Notes: generated by a model from the letters alone, not told the origin. A stretch of DNA of 64,000 nucleotides from Paenibacillus artemisiicola (GCF_017652985.1 NZ_JAGGDJ010000004.1:310001-374000), one strand, 5' to 3'; positions 50,133-58,902 are shown, counted from the first letter of the stretch. Made by a program: numbers and translations.

Positions 50133-50857
50133 GCGCCCTTCACCCCTTCGTACAGCAATTCGGCCAGATGCATGACGCGCACCGGCTTGTCGCGAAACCG
50201 CAAATTGCCCGCGATGTTCATGAGGCACGCCATGTCGAGCCCGACGAGCACCTCGGCTTCCGTCTCCAGCACGTGGTCGGTCTTCTCCGACACCATCGCG
50301 CCCGAAATATCGGACATCTTGATCGCGAACGTGCCCCCGAAGCCGCAGCAATCGTTCGCGAACGGCAGCGGCACGAGTTCGAGCCCGTTCACCCGCTCCA
50401 TCAGGAGCAGCGGCTCTTCCTTCACGCCGAGCAGGCGGCTGCCGTGGCAGGACGGATGGTACGTGACCTTGTGCGGAAAACGCGCCCCGACGTCCGTGAC
50501 GCCGAGCACCTGCACGAGAAACTGCGTGAATTCGTAGGACTTCTCCTGCAGCTTAAGCGCTTTCTCCAGCATGACGGGATCATGCTCGAACAGCTTCGGA
50601 TAATGATGGATCATGCCCGTGCAGGAGCCCGAAGGAGAAATGACGAAATCGGCGTCCTCGAACGCGGCGATGATCGTCTGCGCGGCCTCGCGCGCTTCCT
50701 TCCAGTAGCCGCTGTTGAACGCCGGCTGCCCGCAGCACGTCTGCACGGACGGGAATTCGAGCGTGACGCCGTAGTTGGCCAGCAGCCGCACCATGGCCTC
50801 CCCGACGCGCGGGTACAGCGCATCGCTCAAGCACGTAATGAATAAAGACACTTTCAC
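50129..50857 (-). CDS. lutA: lactate utilization protein A (242 aa)
   Basis: First subunit of the LutABC complex, with the two CCG (cysteine-rich, heterodisulfide-reductase-like) domains. The motifs are T-C-C-G-Q-P near residue 40 and N-D-C-C-G-F-G-G near residue 165, plus S-C-H and S-G-S-C-T around residues 78 and 135. The start is GTG 50857, with GAGGTG nine bases upstream; the longer frame to 50896 overlaps the promoter. Heads the operon. B. subtilis LutA has about 238 residues. Confidence 0.93.
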   Translation of the reverse strand: MKVSLFITCLSDALYPRVGEAMVRLLANYGVTLEFPSVQTCCGQPAFNSGYWKEAREAAQTIIAAFEDADFVISPSGSCTGMIHHYPKLFEHDPVMLEKALKLQEKSYEFTQFLVQVLGVTDVGARFPHKVTYHPSCHGSRLLGVKEEPLLLMERVNGLELVPLPFANDCCGFGGTFAIKMSDISGAMVSEKTDHVLETEAEVLVGLDMACLMNIAGNLRFRDKPVRVMHLAELLYEGVKGA

Positions 50858-50894
50858 CTGGGCCGACACCTCGTTTCGATGGTCTATGACGATC

Positions 50895-50924
50895 ATTTTA
50901 TCAGGTTATCAGACAACTTGACAA
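50895..50924 (-). promoter_or_regulatory. lut operon promoter with imperfect palindrome in the spacer
   Basis: On the minus strand TTGTCA (50924-50919) and TAAAAT (50900-50895) are 18 bases apart. Between them the 13-mer GTTATCAGACAAC (50905-50917, plus strand) is an imperfect palindrome (10 of 13), a plausible site for a GntR/FadR-type LutR. Confidence 0.55.
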
Positions 50925-51085
50925 TAGAAAATGCGGTCCGCCGGCGCCTCTTTTTTGCCTTCCTCGCGGCCGCATCGTCGTTGAAACCCGTCCGTGCCTT
51001 AAACTCCGCGCGGTTGCCTCGGCTGCGAGCGGGCAGCCCGCGACTCCGAAGCAGGCCGGCTTAAGAAAAGTACGGCCAGGCCGGT

Positions 51086-51175
51086 GCGCCGGTAGCGCCG
51101 CACCGGCCGCGCCGCACCGCTCCGGTCGCCGCGCCGGTAGTGCCGCACCGGCCGCGCCGCACCGCTCCGGTCGCC
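51086..51175. repeat. 45-bp tandem duplication (two copies, 44 of 45 identical)
   Basis: The unit starting GCGCCGGTAGCGCCGCACCG is repeated exactly head to tail at 51131, with a single C/T difference. It lies in the 383-base gap 50858-51240 between lutA and the phosphotransferase gene; no gene was found there. Confidence 0.9.
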
Positions 51176-51240
51176 GCTCCTGCTCCCCCGCGCCGTTCGC
51201 CGGCGCCGTCCCGGCCGTACCGCTCTCCGCCCGGCCGCCC

Positions 51241-52134
51241 TTAAGGATGCGCCGCCGCATCCCGCCCCATTAAAGGCGAACGCACCAGCAATTTCTTGAT
51301 GATCCAGCCGTCGTCCCACGTGCCTTCCGCCAGATGCCGGCAGGCCAGCTCGACGAGTCCCGCCCACCACATCGGCGTGAGCAGCTCCCATTCTTCGGGC
51401 TCGAGCGGGGATACCTCGTCGTACCCGTACACGACCTCGTCGTACCTCCCGCGCCACGTTAAGGCGAAATCGCCGATCCGATGATCCCGATGCGCAAGCT
51501 CGAAATCCAAAATCCCCGTCAGCTTGCCGTCTTGAAAACGCAAATTCCACGGCGTGAAGTCGCCGTGAACGACGATGCCCGGGCGATCCTGAAGCTGCAG
51601 CCCGGCCGTGCGCTCGCGCGCTCGCGCGAGATGCCAGCGCAGCATCCGGACCTCCTCCGGGCGGCTGCGCTCCCCCTCGGCCAGCACGCGGTCCAGCGTC
51701 TCGTCGCCGAGAATCTCCTCGCATCGCCGCCAGCCGCCGCGCTGCCCGATGCCGTCAAGCGTAGCGAGATCGGCGTGAAAGCGGGCCAGGAGCCGGCCCC
51801 GCGCCCGCCGGTCCGAATCGCCGGCATCCTCCGCCGGCGGATTGCCGGGCAGGAAGGGATGCAGGCTCCACATCGCTCCTTGCGCCTCGAACGGTCCTTC
51901 GACGATCGGCGCGACCGGCCAGCCGAGCGCGGCGACCCGCCTCAGCAAGCGCGCTTCATAGTCGATATCCTCCCGCGAAGTGCCGGGTGCCCAGCGGCGA
52001 AGCACCAGCCGTTCGTGTTGCGCAGCAACCAGCCAATGCAAATTCAGCCGCCCGCCCAGCGGCACGGCCGACCGGACGCCCAAGCGCTCCAGCACCTCTT
52101 GGCCGGGCAAAGCCGTTTCAGACGCTTGATCCAT
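51241..52134 (-). CDS. aminoglycoside-phosphotransferase-family kinase (297 aa)
   Basis: APH/CotS-type kinase fold. H-G-D-F-T-P-W-N near residue 191 is the catalytic Asp/Asn motif, and G-I-L-D-F-E-L-A-H near 207 is the metal-binding D-F-E motif. The N-lobe has R-L-V-L-R-R-W (Lys/Arg equivalent) and Y-E-A-R-L-L. GAGAGGAG precedes the ATG. Substrate unknown: family members include antibiotic kinases, sugar kinases and the spore protein CotS. It stands alone between the lut promoter region and the DeoR regulator. Confidence 0.85.
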   Translation of the reverse strand: MDQASETALPGQEVLERLGVRSAVPLGGRLNLHWLVAAQHERLVLRRWAPGTSREDIDYEARLLRRVAALGWPVAPIVEGPFEAQGAMWSLHPFLPGNPPAEDAGDSDRRARGRLLARFHADLATLDGIGQRGGWRRCEEILGDETLDRVLAEGERSRPEEVRMLRWHLARARERTAGLQLQDRPGIVVHGDFTPWNLRFQDGKLTGILDFELAHRDHRIGDFALTWRGRYDEVVYGYDEVSPLEPEEWELLTPMWWAGLVELACRHLAEGTWDDGWIIKKLLVRSPLMGRDAAAHP

Positions 52135-52274
52135 CGACTTGCTCCTCTCGCCTATAGCTTCCGGATTTAGTAAGTTCCCCTGCTAAAGCTATGTTCGACT
52201 CCCAGGCCGATAATCCTGCCGCCGCCGGGCGAGCGCGTCCGGCCGTTTCGCCGAACGGCGCGCGGCGTCAACGC

Positions 52275-52302
52275 AAAAACAGCCGATCGCGAGGATCGGC
52301 TG
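52275..52302 (-). terminator. rho-independent terminator after the DeoR/rha operon
   Basis: CAGCCGATC / GATCGGCTG 9-bp stem followed by five T residues on the minus strand, about 100 bases after the regulator stop. Same core as the terminators at 19691 and 23396. Confidence 0.85.
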
Positions 52303-52395
52303 CCGCGGTTGCTGGCGCATGGACGTCGTGCCGCGGACGGTTCGCCGTTTGCTTTCGCTGCGAGCTGCGTCTCCCGCACCTCGGCTACCGGGCGC

Positions 52396-53166
52396 TCACA
52401 CGGTGCGAACCGCGATCGACCGCTCCGCCAGCGCGGCGAGCGTCTCCGGGGAGACGCGCTTGTCCGTGACGATCGCGTCCACGTCGCCGAGCTCCGCGAC
52501 CTGCGTGAACGCCTGCACGCCGAACTTGCTGGCATCGGCGAGCAGGACGACTTCGTCGGCCATGCCGAGCATTTTTTGCTTGATGCGCGCCTGCAGCTCG
52601 TTGGCTTCGCTGATCCCGCGCTCCAGATGCACGCCCTTGCAGGAGAAAAACGCCTTGTCGACGTGATAGGCGTCGAGCGAACGCTCCGCCAGCGGGCCGA
52701 CGTAGGAGAGTGAGCGCTGCGCCAGCAGACCGCCCGTCGAGATGACCTCGATGCGCTCCTTGCCGCTCAGCTCCACCGCGACCTTGATGGAATTGGTGAG
52801 CACCGTGAGCGGCATGTCCGGCAAGTACGACGCCAAGTACCAAGCGGTCGAGCTGGCGTCCAGCAGAATCCGGTCGTTCGGACGGACCAGCTTTACCGCC
52901 TCTTCGGCGATGCGCCGCTTCTCCTCCGCGTGCGCGATCTCGCGCTCCGCGTACGGGATTTCCGGCTGCTGCTGCTGAGGCAGGTCCTTCACGCTGACCG
53001 CGCCGCCATGAGAACGGCGAAGCCGGCCGGCCTGCTCCAGCCGGTCCAGGTCGCGGCGGATCGTCTCCTCCGTCACCTGGCACAGCTCGCTCAGCTCCGT
53101 CACCCGGATGCTGCCCCGCTCGTTCACCAGCCCAACGATTTTCTCATAGCGTTCCGCAACCAGCAT
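52396..53166 (-). CDS. DeoR-family regulator of the rhamnose operon (256 aa)
   Basis: Sugar-type DeoR regulator. The N-terminal helix-turn-helix is I-R-V-T-E-L-S-E-L-C-Q-V-T-E-E-T-I-R-R-D-L (residues 19-39), the C-terminal DeoRC sensor carries D-A-S-S-T-A-W-Y-L and T-N-S-I-K-V-A (phospho-sugar-binding). The start at 53166 has GGGAGAG upstream. It is the last gene of the rha operon, 71 bases after rhaB, so it probably regulates that operon with a rhamnose phosphate ester as effector. The 22-bp palindrome at 58797 is its candidate operator. Confidence 0.87.
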   Translation of the reverse strand: MLVAERYEKIVGLVNERGSIRVTELSELCQVTEETIRRDLDRLEQAGRLRRSHGGAVSVKDLPQQQQPEIPYAEREIAHAEEKRRIAEEAVKLVRPNDRILLDASSTAWYLASYLPDMPLTVLTNSIKVAVELSGKERIEVISTGGLLAQRSLSYVGPLAERSLDAYHVDKAFFSCKGVHLERGISEANELQARIKQKMLGMADEVVLLADASKFGVQAFTQVAELGDVDAIVTDKRVSPETLAALAERSIAVRTV

Positions 53167-53237
53167 CGTGTATCTCTCCCGCAACTAACGAAATAGTAGT
53201 GTGTTCAAACGCATCCCATGGCGCCCTCGCCTGCCCG

Positions 53238-54710
53238 TTACGCCAAGCCCGCAAGCGCGCGGAACCGCCCGTATGCGTCGTCCCATGCCGCGCCGTCCCT
53301 CGGCTCGTAGACCGTCACCGGGAACGAATCGCGGATGACCTTGCGCGCTTCCCAGATATCCGCGAACTCGCCCTGCGCGATCCACTGGACCGCGAGGTTG
53401 CCGAGCGCGCTGCCCTCGATCGGCCCGGCCCAAACGGGCTTGCCGATCGCGTTCGCCGACCATTGGCACAGCAGCGCGTTCTGAATGCCGCCGCCGACCA
53501 TGTGCAGGCCGCCGAACCGCTTGTTCGAGAGCCGCTCCGTTAATTCAAGCACATAACGGTATTTGAGCGCAAGGCTTTCGAGAATGCACCGGACGATCCC
53601 GCCAGGCGTCCCGGGCGCCTTCTGGCCCGTATCCGCGCAGTAGCGCGCGATGCGCGCCGGCATGTCGCCGGGATGCAGGAACGCCGGATCGTCGGGATCG
53701 ATGAACGCCCCGAACGCCGGCGCTTGCTCCGCCAGCCGCACCAGCTCGGGGAAGCCGAGCGTCAGGCCCGCCTTCTCCCACGTCCGCCGGCTCTCCTGCA
53801 GGATCCACAGCCCCATGATGTTCTTCAGCAGGCGGAACGTCCCGTTCACGCCGCCTTCGTTGGTGAAATTCAGCTCCCGGGCCAGCTCGCCCATGACCGG
53901 GCGGTCGACCTCGGTGCCCATCAGCGACCACGTGCCGCAGCTGAGATAGGCAAAATCGCGCTCCAGCGCCGGTACCGCCGCGACGGCGGAGCCGGTGTCG
54001 TGCTCCGCGACCGCGTAGACCGGCACCGCGCCGACGCCGAGCTCTTCCCGCAGCGAATCGCGAATCTCCCCGACCCGCGTGCCCGGGCGCACGACCGGTC
54101 CGAACAGCGCCGGCGATACGCCGATCGCCGCGATCAGCTCGGCATCCCAGTCGCCGAGCAGCGGGTTGTACAGCTGCGTCGTCGTCGCGTTCGAGAACTC
54201 GCTCCGCATCTCGCCGGTGAGGAAATAACGCAGCAGGTCCGGAATCATCAGCAGATGCTTCGCCTGCTCCAGGAGCGGGGAATCCGCTTCCTTCAAGGCC
54301 GCGAGCTGATAGATCGTATTGAAAGGCAGGAACTGAATGCCGCTGCGGCCGAAGATCCGCTCCGGCGTCAGCCGCGCCATCGTCCGCTCCATGACGCCGT
54401 CGGTGCGGCGGTCGCGGTAATGATACGGATTGCCGAGCAGCTCGCCGTTCCGGCCGATCAGGCCGAAGTCGACGGCCCATGAATCGATGCCCAGGCTGAC
54501 CGGCTCTTCGCCGGCATGCTTCGCCTTCAGCAGCCCCTGCTTCAGATCATGGAACAAGCGCAGGATGTCCCATTGCAGGCGGTCGCCCACCGCGACGGGA
54601 TCGTTGCCGAAGCGGTGAATCTCCTCCACCTCGATGATGCGGTCGTTCAATCGGCCGAGCAGCGCCCTGCCGCTGCTCGCGCCGAGATCGTATGCCAATA
54701 TGCTCGGCAA
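53238..54710 (-). CDS. rhaB: rhamnulokinase (490 aa)
   Basis: FGGY-family kinase that phosphorylates L-rhamnulose to rhamnulose-1-phosphate. The N-terminal phosphate loop A-Y-D-L-G-A-S-S-G-R is at residues 6-15, and S-L-G-I-D-S-W-A-V-D-F near 68 matches the sugar contact region of RhaB. C-G-T-W-S-L-M-G-T-E and G-G-L-H-M-V-G-G-G-I-Q-N-A-L complete the ATP-site signatures. The start is TTG 54710 with GGGAGGG seven bases before. Follows rhaA by 123 bases, with a perfect palindrome between. Confidence 0.93.
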   Translation of the reverse strand: MPSILAYDLGASSGRALLGRLNDRIIEVEEIHRFGNDPVAVGDRLQWDILRLFHDLKQGLLKAKHAGEEPVSLGIDSWAVDFGLIGRNGELLGNPYHYRDRRTDGVMERTMARLTPERIFGRSGIQFLPFNTIYQLAALKEADSPLLEQAKHLLMIPDLLRYFLTGEMRSEFSNATTTQLYNPLLGDWDAELIAAIGVSPALFGPVVRPGTRVGEIRDSLREELGVGAVPVYAVAEHDTGSAVAAVPALERDFAYLSCGTWSLMGTEVDRPVMGELARELNFTNEGGVNGTFRLLKNIMGLWILQESRRTWEKAGLTLGFPELVRLAEQAPAFGAFIDPDDPAFLHPGDMPARIARYCADTGQKAPGTPGGIVRCILESLALKYRYVLELTERLSNKRFGGLHMVGGGIQNALLCQWSANAIGKPVWAGPIEGSALGNLAVQWIAQGEFADIWEARKVIRDSFPVTVYEPRDGAAWDDAYGRFRALAGLA

Positions 54711-54732
54711 GCGGCAACCCTCCCGATGTCAA

Positions 54733-54760
54733 GCCGAAGCGGGCCGCGGCCCGCTTCGGC
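54733..54760 (-). other. 28-base perfect palindrome between rhaA and rhaB
   Basis: GCCGAAGCGGGCCG pairs with CGGCCCGCTTCGGC with no loop bases. There is no T-tract in the direction of transcription, so this is more likely a stabilising, processing or attenuating element than a terminator. Confidence 0.75.
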
Positions 54761-54833
54761 GATCTCGCTTCTTCTATAATGGCGATCGTTATCGTCGTCG
54801 GCGAAGCCGATCGTTTCCGACTAATTGTTCGCG

Positions 54834-56117
54834 TTAATTGTTCGCGACTGCCGCCTGCGCGCCGCGCTTCAGCAGCACGTCCTTCTCGTACGCCTTCACC
54901 TCGGCGAGCCACGCTTCGCGCACCGGCACGCCCTGCTTCGCGCAGTAGTAGTCCCATACCGCGCCGAACGGATACGACTTGAACTCCTCCTGCAGCGCGA
55001 GGCGCGTCGTGAAGTCGAACTCGTTCTCCGCCTTGCGGAGCGCCTCGACGGGATCCAGGAAGCCGCGGAGCAGCGCCTTGATCGTGTTGCGCGTGCCGAT
55101 GACCCACGCCGCCACGCGGTTGATGCTGGCGTCGAAGAAATCGAGGCCGATGTGCGTCTTGCCGAGCAGATCGCCGCGGACGAGCTCGCGTCCGATTTCA
55201 ATCAATTCATCATCGAACGCGACGACGTGGTCGCTGTCCCAGCGCATCGGACGGCTGACGTGCAGCAGGATGCCGTCCGCGAAGAGCGACAGCGCGGACA
55301 GCTTGTTCGAGATGACCTCGGTCGGATGGAAATGGCCGGCGTCGAGGCAGATCAGCTTGTTGTTGGCGATGCCGTAGCCCATATAGAACTCGTGCGAGCC
55401 GACGACGTACGCCTCGGAGCCGAGGCCGAACAGCTTGCTCTCGACGGCGTCGAGGTTATGCGCGGGGTCCAGCTCCTCCGCGAACACCTCGTCGAGCGCG
55501 TCCTTCAGCCGCGCGCGCGGCGCCAGGCGGTCGGCCGGCGTATCCTTGAGGCCGTCCGGGACCCAGACGTTCGTGACGCAGGTTTGGCCGAGCTGCTCGC
55601 CGAAGTAGGCGCCGACCTTGCGCGCCGCCTTGCAGTGGTCGATCCAGAACCGGCGGACGGCCGGGTCCGGATGGCTCAGCGTGAAGCCGTCGGCCGACTT
55701 CTCGTGCGAGAAGCAGGTCGGGTTGAAGTCGAGGCCGAGCCCCTGCTCCCTGGCCCAGTCGACCCAGGACTCGAAATGCTTCGGCTCGATCCGGTCCAGC
55801 TCCACCTTCTCGTCGGTGTCCGCGTAAATCGCGTGCAGGCTGACCTTGTGCTTGCCCGGAATGAGAGAAAACGCCTTCTCCAAATCGGCGCGAAGCTCCT
55901 GCGGCGTGCCGGCGGCCCCCGGGTAGTTGCCCGTCACGGAGATGCCGCCCGTAAGCGCTTGCGATTTGTTCAAGAAACCGCGGACGTCGTCTCCCTGCCA
56001 GCAGTGCATCGAAATTTTGATCTCGGCGAGCTTCTCGAGCGCCGCGTCGACGTCGATGCCGTGCGCTTCGTACAGCGCCTTGGCGGCTTCGTAATTCGCG
56101 ATAATGCGTTGGTCCAT
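54834..56117 (-). CDS. rhaA: L-rhamnose isomerase (427 aa)
   Basis: Converts L-rhamnose to L-rhamnulose. The family blocks [11 protein letters not shown] near residue 37, P-E-V/H-F-like K-V-S-L-H-A-I-Y near 90, [24 protein letters not shown] and [14 protein letters not shown] (metal ligands His, Asp, Glu) are all present. Two starts are possible; the ATG at 56117 is preferred because GGAG is eight bases upstream, whereas 56123 is only two bases from it. Downstream of the ASRT-family gene by 14-20 bases. Confidence 0.94.
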   Translation of the reverse strand: MDQRIIANYEAAKALYEAHGIDVDAALEKLAEIKISMHCWQGDDVRGFLNKSQALTGGISVTGNYPGAAGTPQELRADLEKAFSLIPGKHKVSLHAIYADTDEKVELDRIEPKHFESWVDWAREQGLGLDFNPTCFSHEKSADGFTLSHPDPAVRRFWIDHCKAARKVGAYFGEQLGQTCVTNVWVPDGLKDTPADRLAPRARLKDALDEVFAEELDPAHNLDAVESKLFGLGSEAYVVGSHEFYMGYGIANNKLICLDAGHFHPTEVISNKLSALSLFADGILLHVSRPMRWDSDHVVAFDDELIEIGRELVRGDLLGKTHIGLDFFDASINRVAAWVIGTRNTIKALLRGFLDPVEALRKAENEFDFTTRLALQEEFKSYPFGAVWDYYCAKQGVPVREAWLAEVKAYEKDVLLKRGAQAAVANN

Positions 56118-56136
56118 GTTCATTGCTCCTTCGCTT

Positions 56137-56514
56137 TTATTTGATGGGATGAGCCATGACAGACATAAGCGCGTTGGCCGCCTGCGTGGCGTCCAGCCGG
56201 CTGTACTGCACGATGACCGGAACGTCGCTCAGCACCTCGATCGCGTAAGGAACGCCCAGCGGAATGGACGCTCCTTTCGCCGAGAGGGAGGACGTGCGGA
56301 TATGCTTCGTTCTTCGGCCGGGGACGACCGCCAGGATGTTCTCGAGGGGGTCGCGGTCCTCGAAAAAAATCGTCAAGCGCAGCAGCGCCTCCTCGGAGGA
56401 GCAGTTCAGCACGCAGATGGATTCGTGGCTCTCGTACACGCTCCCTTCCGCGCTCGTCGGCGGAATAAAGCCGTCCGGGATGATCCAATGCTTCTCGCCT
56501 CTTGCTTGGTACAT
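56137..56514 (-). CDS. ASRT-family (anabaena sensory rhodopsin transducer-like) small protein (125 aa)
   Basis: The whole protein resembles the cyanobacterial sensory rhodopsin transducer (PF07100-type): [10 protein letters not shown] near the N-terminus, [39 protein letters not shown] and [21 protein letters not shown]. The family is a small beta-sandwich ligand-binding fold and is found outside rhodopsin systems. Here it is embedded in a rhamnose operon between rhaEW and rhaA, with no rhodopsin gene in sight. ATG 56514 is used because AGAGGA stands ten bases upstream. A sugar-binding or sensing role is inferred from context. Confidence 0.85.
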   Translation of the reverse strand: MYQARGEKHWIIPDGFIPPTSAEGSVYESHESICVLNCSSEEALLRLTIFFEDRDPLENILAVVPGRRTKHIRTSSLSAKGASIPLGVPYAIEVLSDVPVIVQYSRLDATQAANALMSVMAHPIK

Positions 56515-56575
56515 GCTCCGCACTTCCTCTCGTCACATGAAATGTACTAGAATCAACCTTGCTTGCAATGAACGG

Positions 56576-56623
56576 ATGAATGCATGAATGCATGAATACA
56601 TGAAAGCCCGAATGCATGAAAGC
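56576..56623. repeat. six tandem 8-bp units in the rhaEW-ASRT intercistronic gap
   Basis: Consecutive units are ATGAATGC, ATGAATGC, ATGAATAC, ATGAAAGC, CCGAATGC and ATGAAAGC. The array is not a multiple of three and lies outside the flanking genes, so it is non-coding. Confidence 0.85.
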
Positions 56624-56664
56624 TGCTCGCAGCGCGGCATCGCGCCGGCATGCCGCGCGAAGGC

Positions 56665-58734
56665 TTATCGCGTGAACGCCGCCGGCACGCCGCCGTCGAT
56701 CGTCAGCATGCAGCCCGTCGTCTTGTCCGCCTTCGACGAGGCGAAGAACGCGATGCCTTCGGCGATGTCGCGCGGATAGATGTTGACGAGCAGCGTCGTG
56801 CGCTTGCGGTAATACTCTTCCAGCTGGTCGGGCTCGATGCCGTAGGCCGCGGCGCGTTCGTTGCGCCAGTTGCTATTCCAGATCGCGGAGCCCTGCAGGA
56901 TCGCGTCCGGCAGGATCGTGTTGACGCGGATGCCGAATTCGCCGCCCTCCGCCGCGACGCAGCGCGCCAGATGCGCCTCGAGCGCCTTCGCCGAGCTGTA
57001 TGCAGACGCGCTCCTGCCGGCGTAAACGGAGTTCTTGGAGCCGATGAACACCATGTTGCCGCCGATCGCCTGCTCCTTCATCAGCTTGAACGCTTCGCGC
57101 GCCACGAGGAAGTAGCCGGTTCCGAGCACATTGATGTTCAGGTTCCATTCCTTCAGCGACGTCTGGTCGAACGGGCTCGACGTCGCGAGGCCGGCGTTGT
57201 TGACGACGATGTCGAGGCCGCCGTAGGCGAGCGCCGTCTCCGCGATCGCGGCGATGACCGCTTCTTCGCTCGTCACGTCCATCTTCACCGCGAGCGCGCG
57301 GCCTTCGCCGTGCTTCTCGTTGATTTCGCCGGCGACCCGCTCCGCTCCTTCCAGATTCAGATCCGCCAGCACGACGTGCGCGCCTTCGGAGACGAGACGG
57401 CGCGCCGTTTCGCTGCCGATGCCGCCGGCGCCGCCGGTAATGAACGCGATTTTTCGGGAGAATTCCGCTTCCGCCGGCGCGAGCGACAGTTTGTACAGCT
57501 CGAGCGGCCAATACTCGACGTTATAGGATTCGTTTTCGCTCAGGGAGACGAAATTGCCGAGCGCCGTCGCGCCGCGCATGACCGCGATCGCGCGGTGGTA
57601 GAGCGCGCCGCTGACCTTGGAGTTGGCCCAGCTCTTGCCCGTGTTGATCATGCCGACCCCCGGAATGAGAATGACGCGCGGCGCGGCCTCGAACATGACG
57701 TCTCCCTCGTTCTTGTTGCGCTCGAAGTAGGCCTCGTACTGTTTCTTATACGCCGCGACGCTCTCTTTCAGAATGGCTTTCAGCCCTTCGGCGTCGTTTG
57801 CGTCCGGCGTCCAGTCGACGAACAGCGGCACGACCTTCGTGTGCACGAGATGGTCCGGGCAGGCGGCGCCGACCTGCGACAGCGCGGCCGAATCCGCGCC
57901 GCCGACGAACGCCAGCACGTCCGCCTCGTCGTCGAACGTCAGGATCATCTTCTTCGCGTCGCTCACGGCGCCGCGAATCGTCGGCATAACCTGCGCGGCG
58001 AGGCTTCTGCGGACGTCGGCCGGCAGCGCCGCATGCTTCGCGCCGCCGAACAGCTTGGCTTCGTTCACGCGCGCTTCGATGAACGCTTCCGCTTCGTTGA
58101 TGATCTTGATCGTTTGCGCGTACGCCTCTTCGCTCGTCTCGCCCCACGTCACGAGGCCGTGCTTCTCCATCAGCACGAGCTCGGCCCGCGGGTTGTCGAG
58201 CACGCCCTGCGCGATCATCTTGGACAGCGCGAAGCCGGGACGCACGTACGGCACCCAGACGAAGCGGTCGCCGAAAATCTCTTTCGCCAGCTGCTTGCCG
58301 TTATCCGCGCAGCAGAGGCTGATGATGGCGTCCGGATGCGTATGGTCCACGTGCTTGAACGGCAGGAAGGCGTGCAGCAGCGTTTCGATGGACGCGCGCG
58401 GATGCTTGGCGTCGATCATGCAGTGCCCGAGGTACGCGACCATCTCTTCGTCGGTCATGGCGTCGCGCTCGAACAGCGGACGGATGTCCTCCAGGCGCAG
58501 CCCCGTGAAGTTGCCGGCCTTCATCGTCGCGAGGTCGGAGCCGCTGCCTTTGACGTACATCACTTCGACGTCGCGGCCGCGGAAGTCGGCGACCGTCGTC
58601 TTCGCGGACGTATTGCCCCCGCCCCAGTTGCAGACGCGACGGTCCGCGCCGATGATGTTGGAACGGTAGACGAGCTGCGCCAGTCCGTCCCGCTGTTCCG
58701 ATGCCTTCGCGTGATCCCATAAGCTTTGTACCAT
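56665..58734 (-). CDS. rhaEW: bifunctional rhamnulose-1-phosphate aldolase/lactaldehyde dehydrogenase (689 aa)
   Basis: N-terminal class II aldolase domain (about residues 1-420) splits rhamnulose-1-phosphate: K-G-S-G-S-D-L-A near 61, H-V-D-H-T-H-P-D-A-I near 130 (zinc histidines), and L-V-L-M-E-K-H-G near 187. The C-terminal domain (about 430-689) is a short-chain dehydrogenase with the nucleotide motif T-G-G-A-G-G-I-G and the catalytic Y-S-S-A-K, which oxidises L-lactaldehyde to L-lactate. Such fusions are called RhaEW or YuxG in Bacillus. CGGAGGG precedes the ATG. First gene of the rha operon; lactate made here can be taken up by LutABC. Confidence 0.93.
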   Translation of the reverse strand: MVQSLWDHAKASEQRDGLAQLVYRSNIIGADRRVCNWGGGNTSAKTTVADFRGRDVEVMYVKGSGSDLATMKAGNFTGLRLEDIRPLFERDAMTDEEMVAYLGHCMIDAKHPRASIETLLHAFLPFKHVDHTHPDAIISLCCADNGKQLAKEIFGDRFVWVPYVRPGFALSKMIAQGVLDNPRAELVLMEKHGLVTWGETSEEAYAQTIKIINEAEAFIEARVNEAKLFGGAKHAALPADVRRSLAAQVMPTIRGAVSDAKKMILTFDDEADVLAFVGGADSAALSQVGAACPDHLVHTKVVPLFVDWTPDANDAEGLKAILKESVAAYKKQYEAYFERNKNEGDVMFEAAPRVILIPGVGMINTGKSWANSKVSGALYHRAIAVMRGATALGNFVSLSENESYNVEYWPLELYKLSLAPAEAEFSRKIAFITGGAGGIGSETARRLVSEGAHVVLADLNLEGAERVAGEINEKHGEGRALAVKMDVTSEEAVIAAIAETALAYGGLDIVVNNAGLATSSPFDQTSLKEWNLNINVLGTGYFLVAREAFKLMKEQAIGGNMVFIGSKNSVYAGRSASAYSSAKALEAHLARCVAAEGGEFGIRVNTILPDAILQGSAIWNSNWRNERAAAYGIEPDQLEEYYRKRTTLLVNIYPRDIAEGIAFFASSKADKTTGCMLTIDGGVPAAFTR

Positions 58735-58796
58735 TTGTTTCCCTCCGAATGTGTAAGATAATTTGCGGTTGAGCCTAGTTTAGCATGTTTGTTTGT

Positions 58797-58818
58797 GTTT
58801 GAATATATATTTTCAAAC
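58797..58818 (-). promoter_or_regulatory. 22-bp near-perfect palindrome upstream of rhaEW, candidate DeoR operator
   Basis: GTTTGAATATATATTTTCAAAC is symmetric at 20 of 22 positions. It lies about 63 bases before the rhaEW start, near an extended -10 candidate (TGCTAAACT on the minus strand). DeoR-type sugar regulators bind such operators; a role here is inference. Confidence 0.6.
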
Positions 58819-58869
58819 AAAAACAAAAACGGATTCGCACCACTCGTCCTAAGTAAAATCGACTTAGAT

Positions 58870-58902
58870 CCGAAATAGAACCGAACTAAAACCGAAACAA
58901 AA
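58870..58902. repeat. three tandem 11-bp repeats upstream of the rha operon
   Basis: CCGAAATAGAA, CCGAACTAAAA and CCGAAACAAAA follow head to tail, with a further CCGAAACAAAA at about 58946. Period of one helical turn. No other feature was found in 58735-59099 apart from the palindrome and promoter. Confidence 0.65.

Noticed and set aside
56650..58722. 690-codon plus-strand open frame
   Set aside because: Exact antisense shadow of rhaEW with Arg/Ala/Val bias and no domain; similar long shadows oppose the sulfatase, lutB and rhaA genes.
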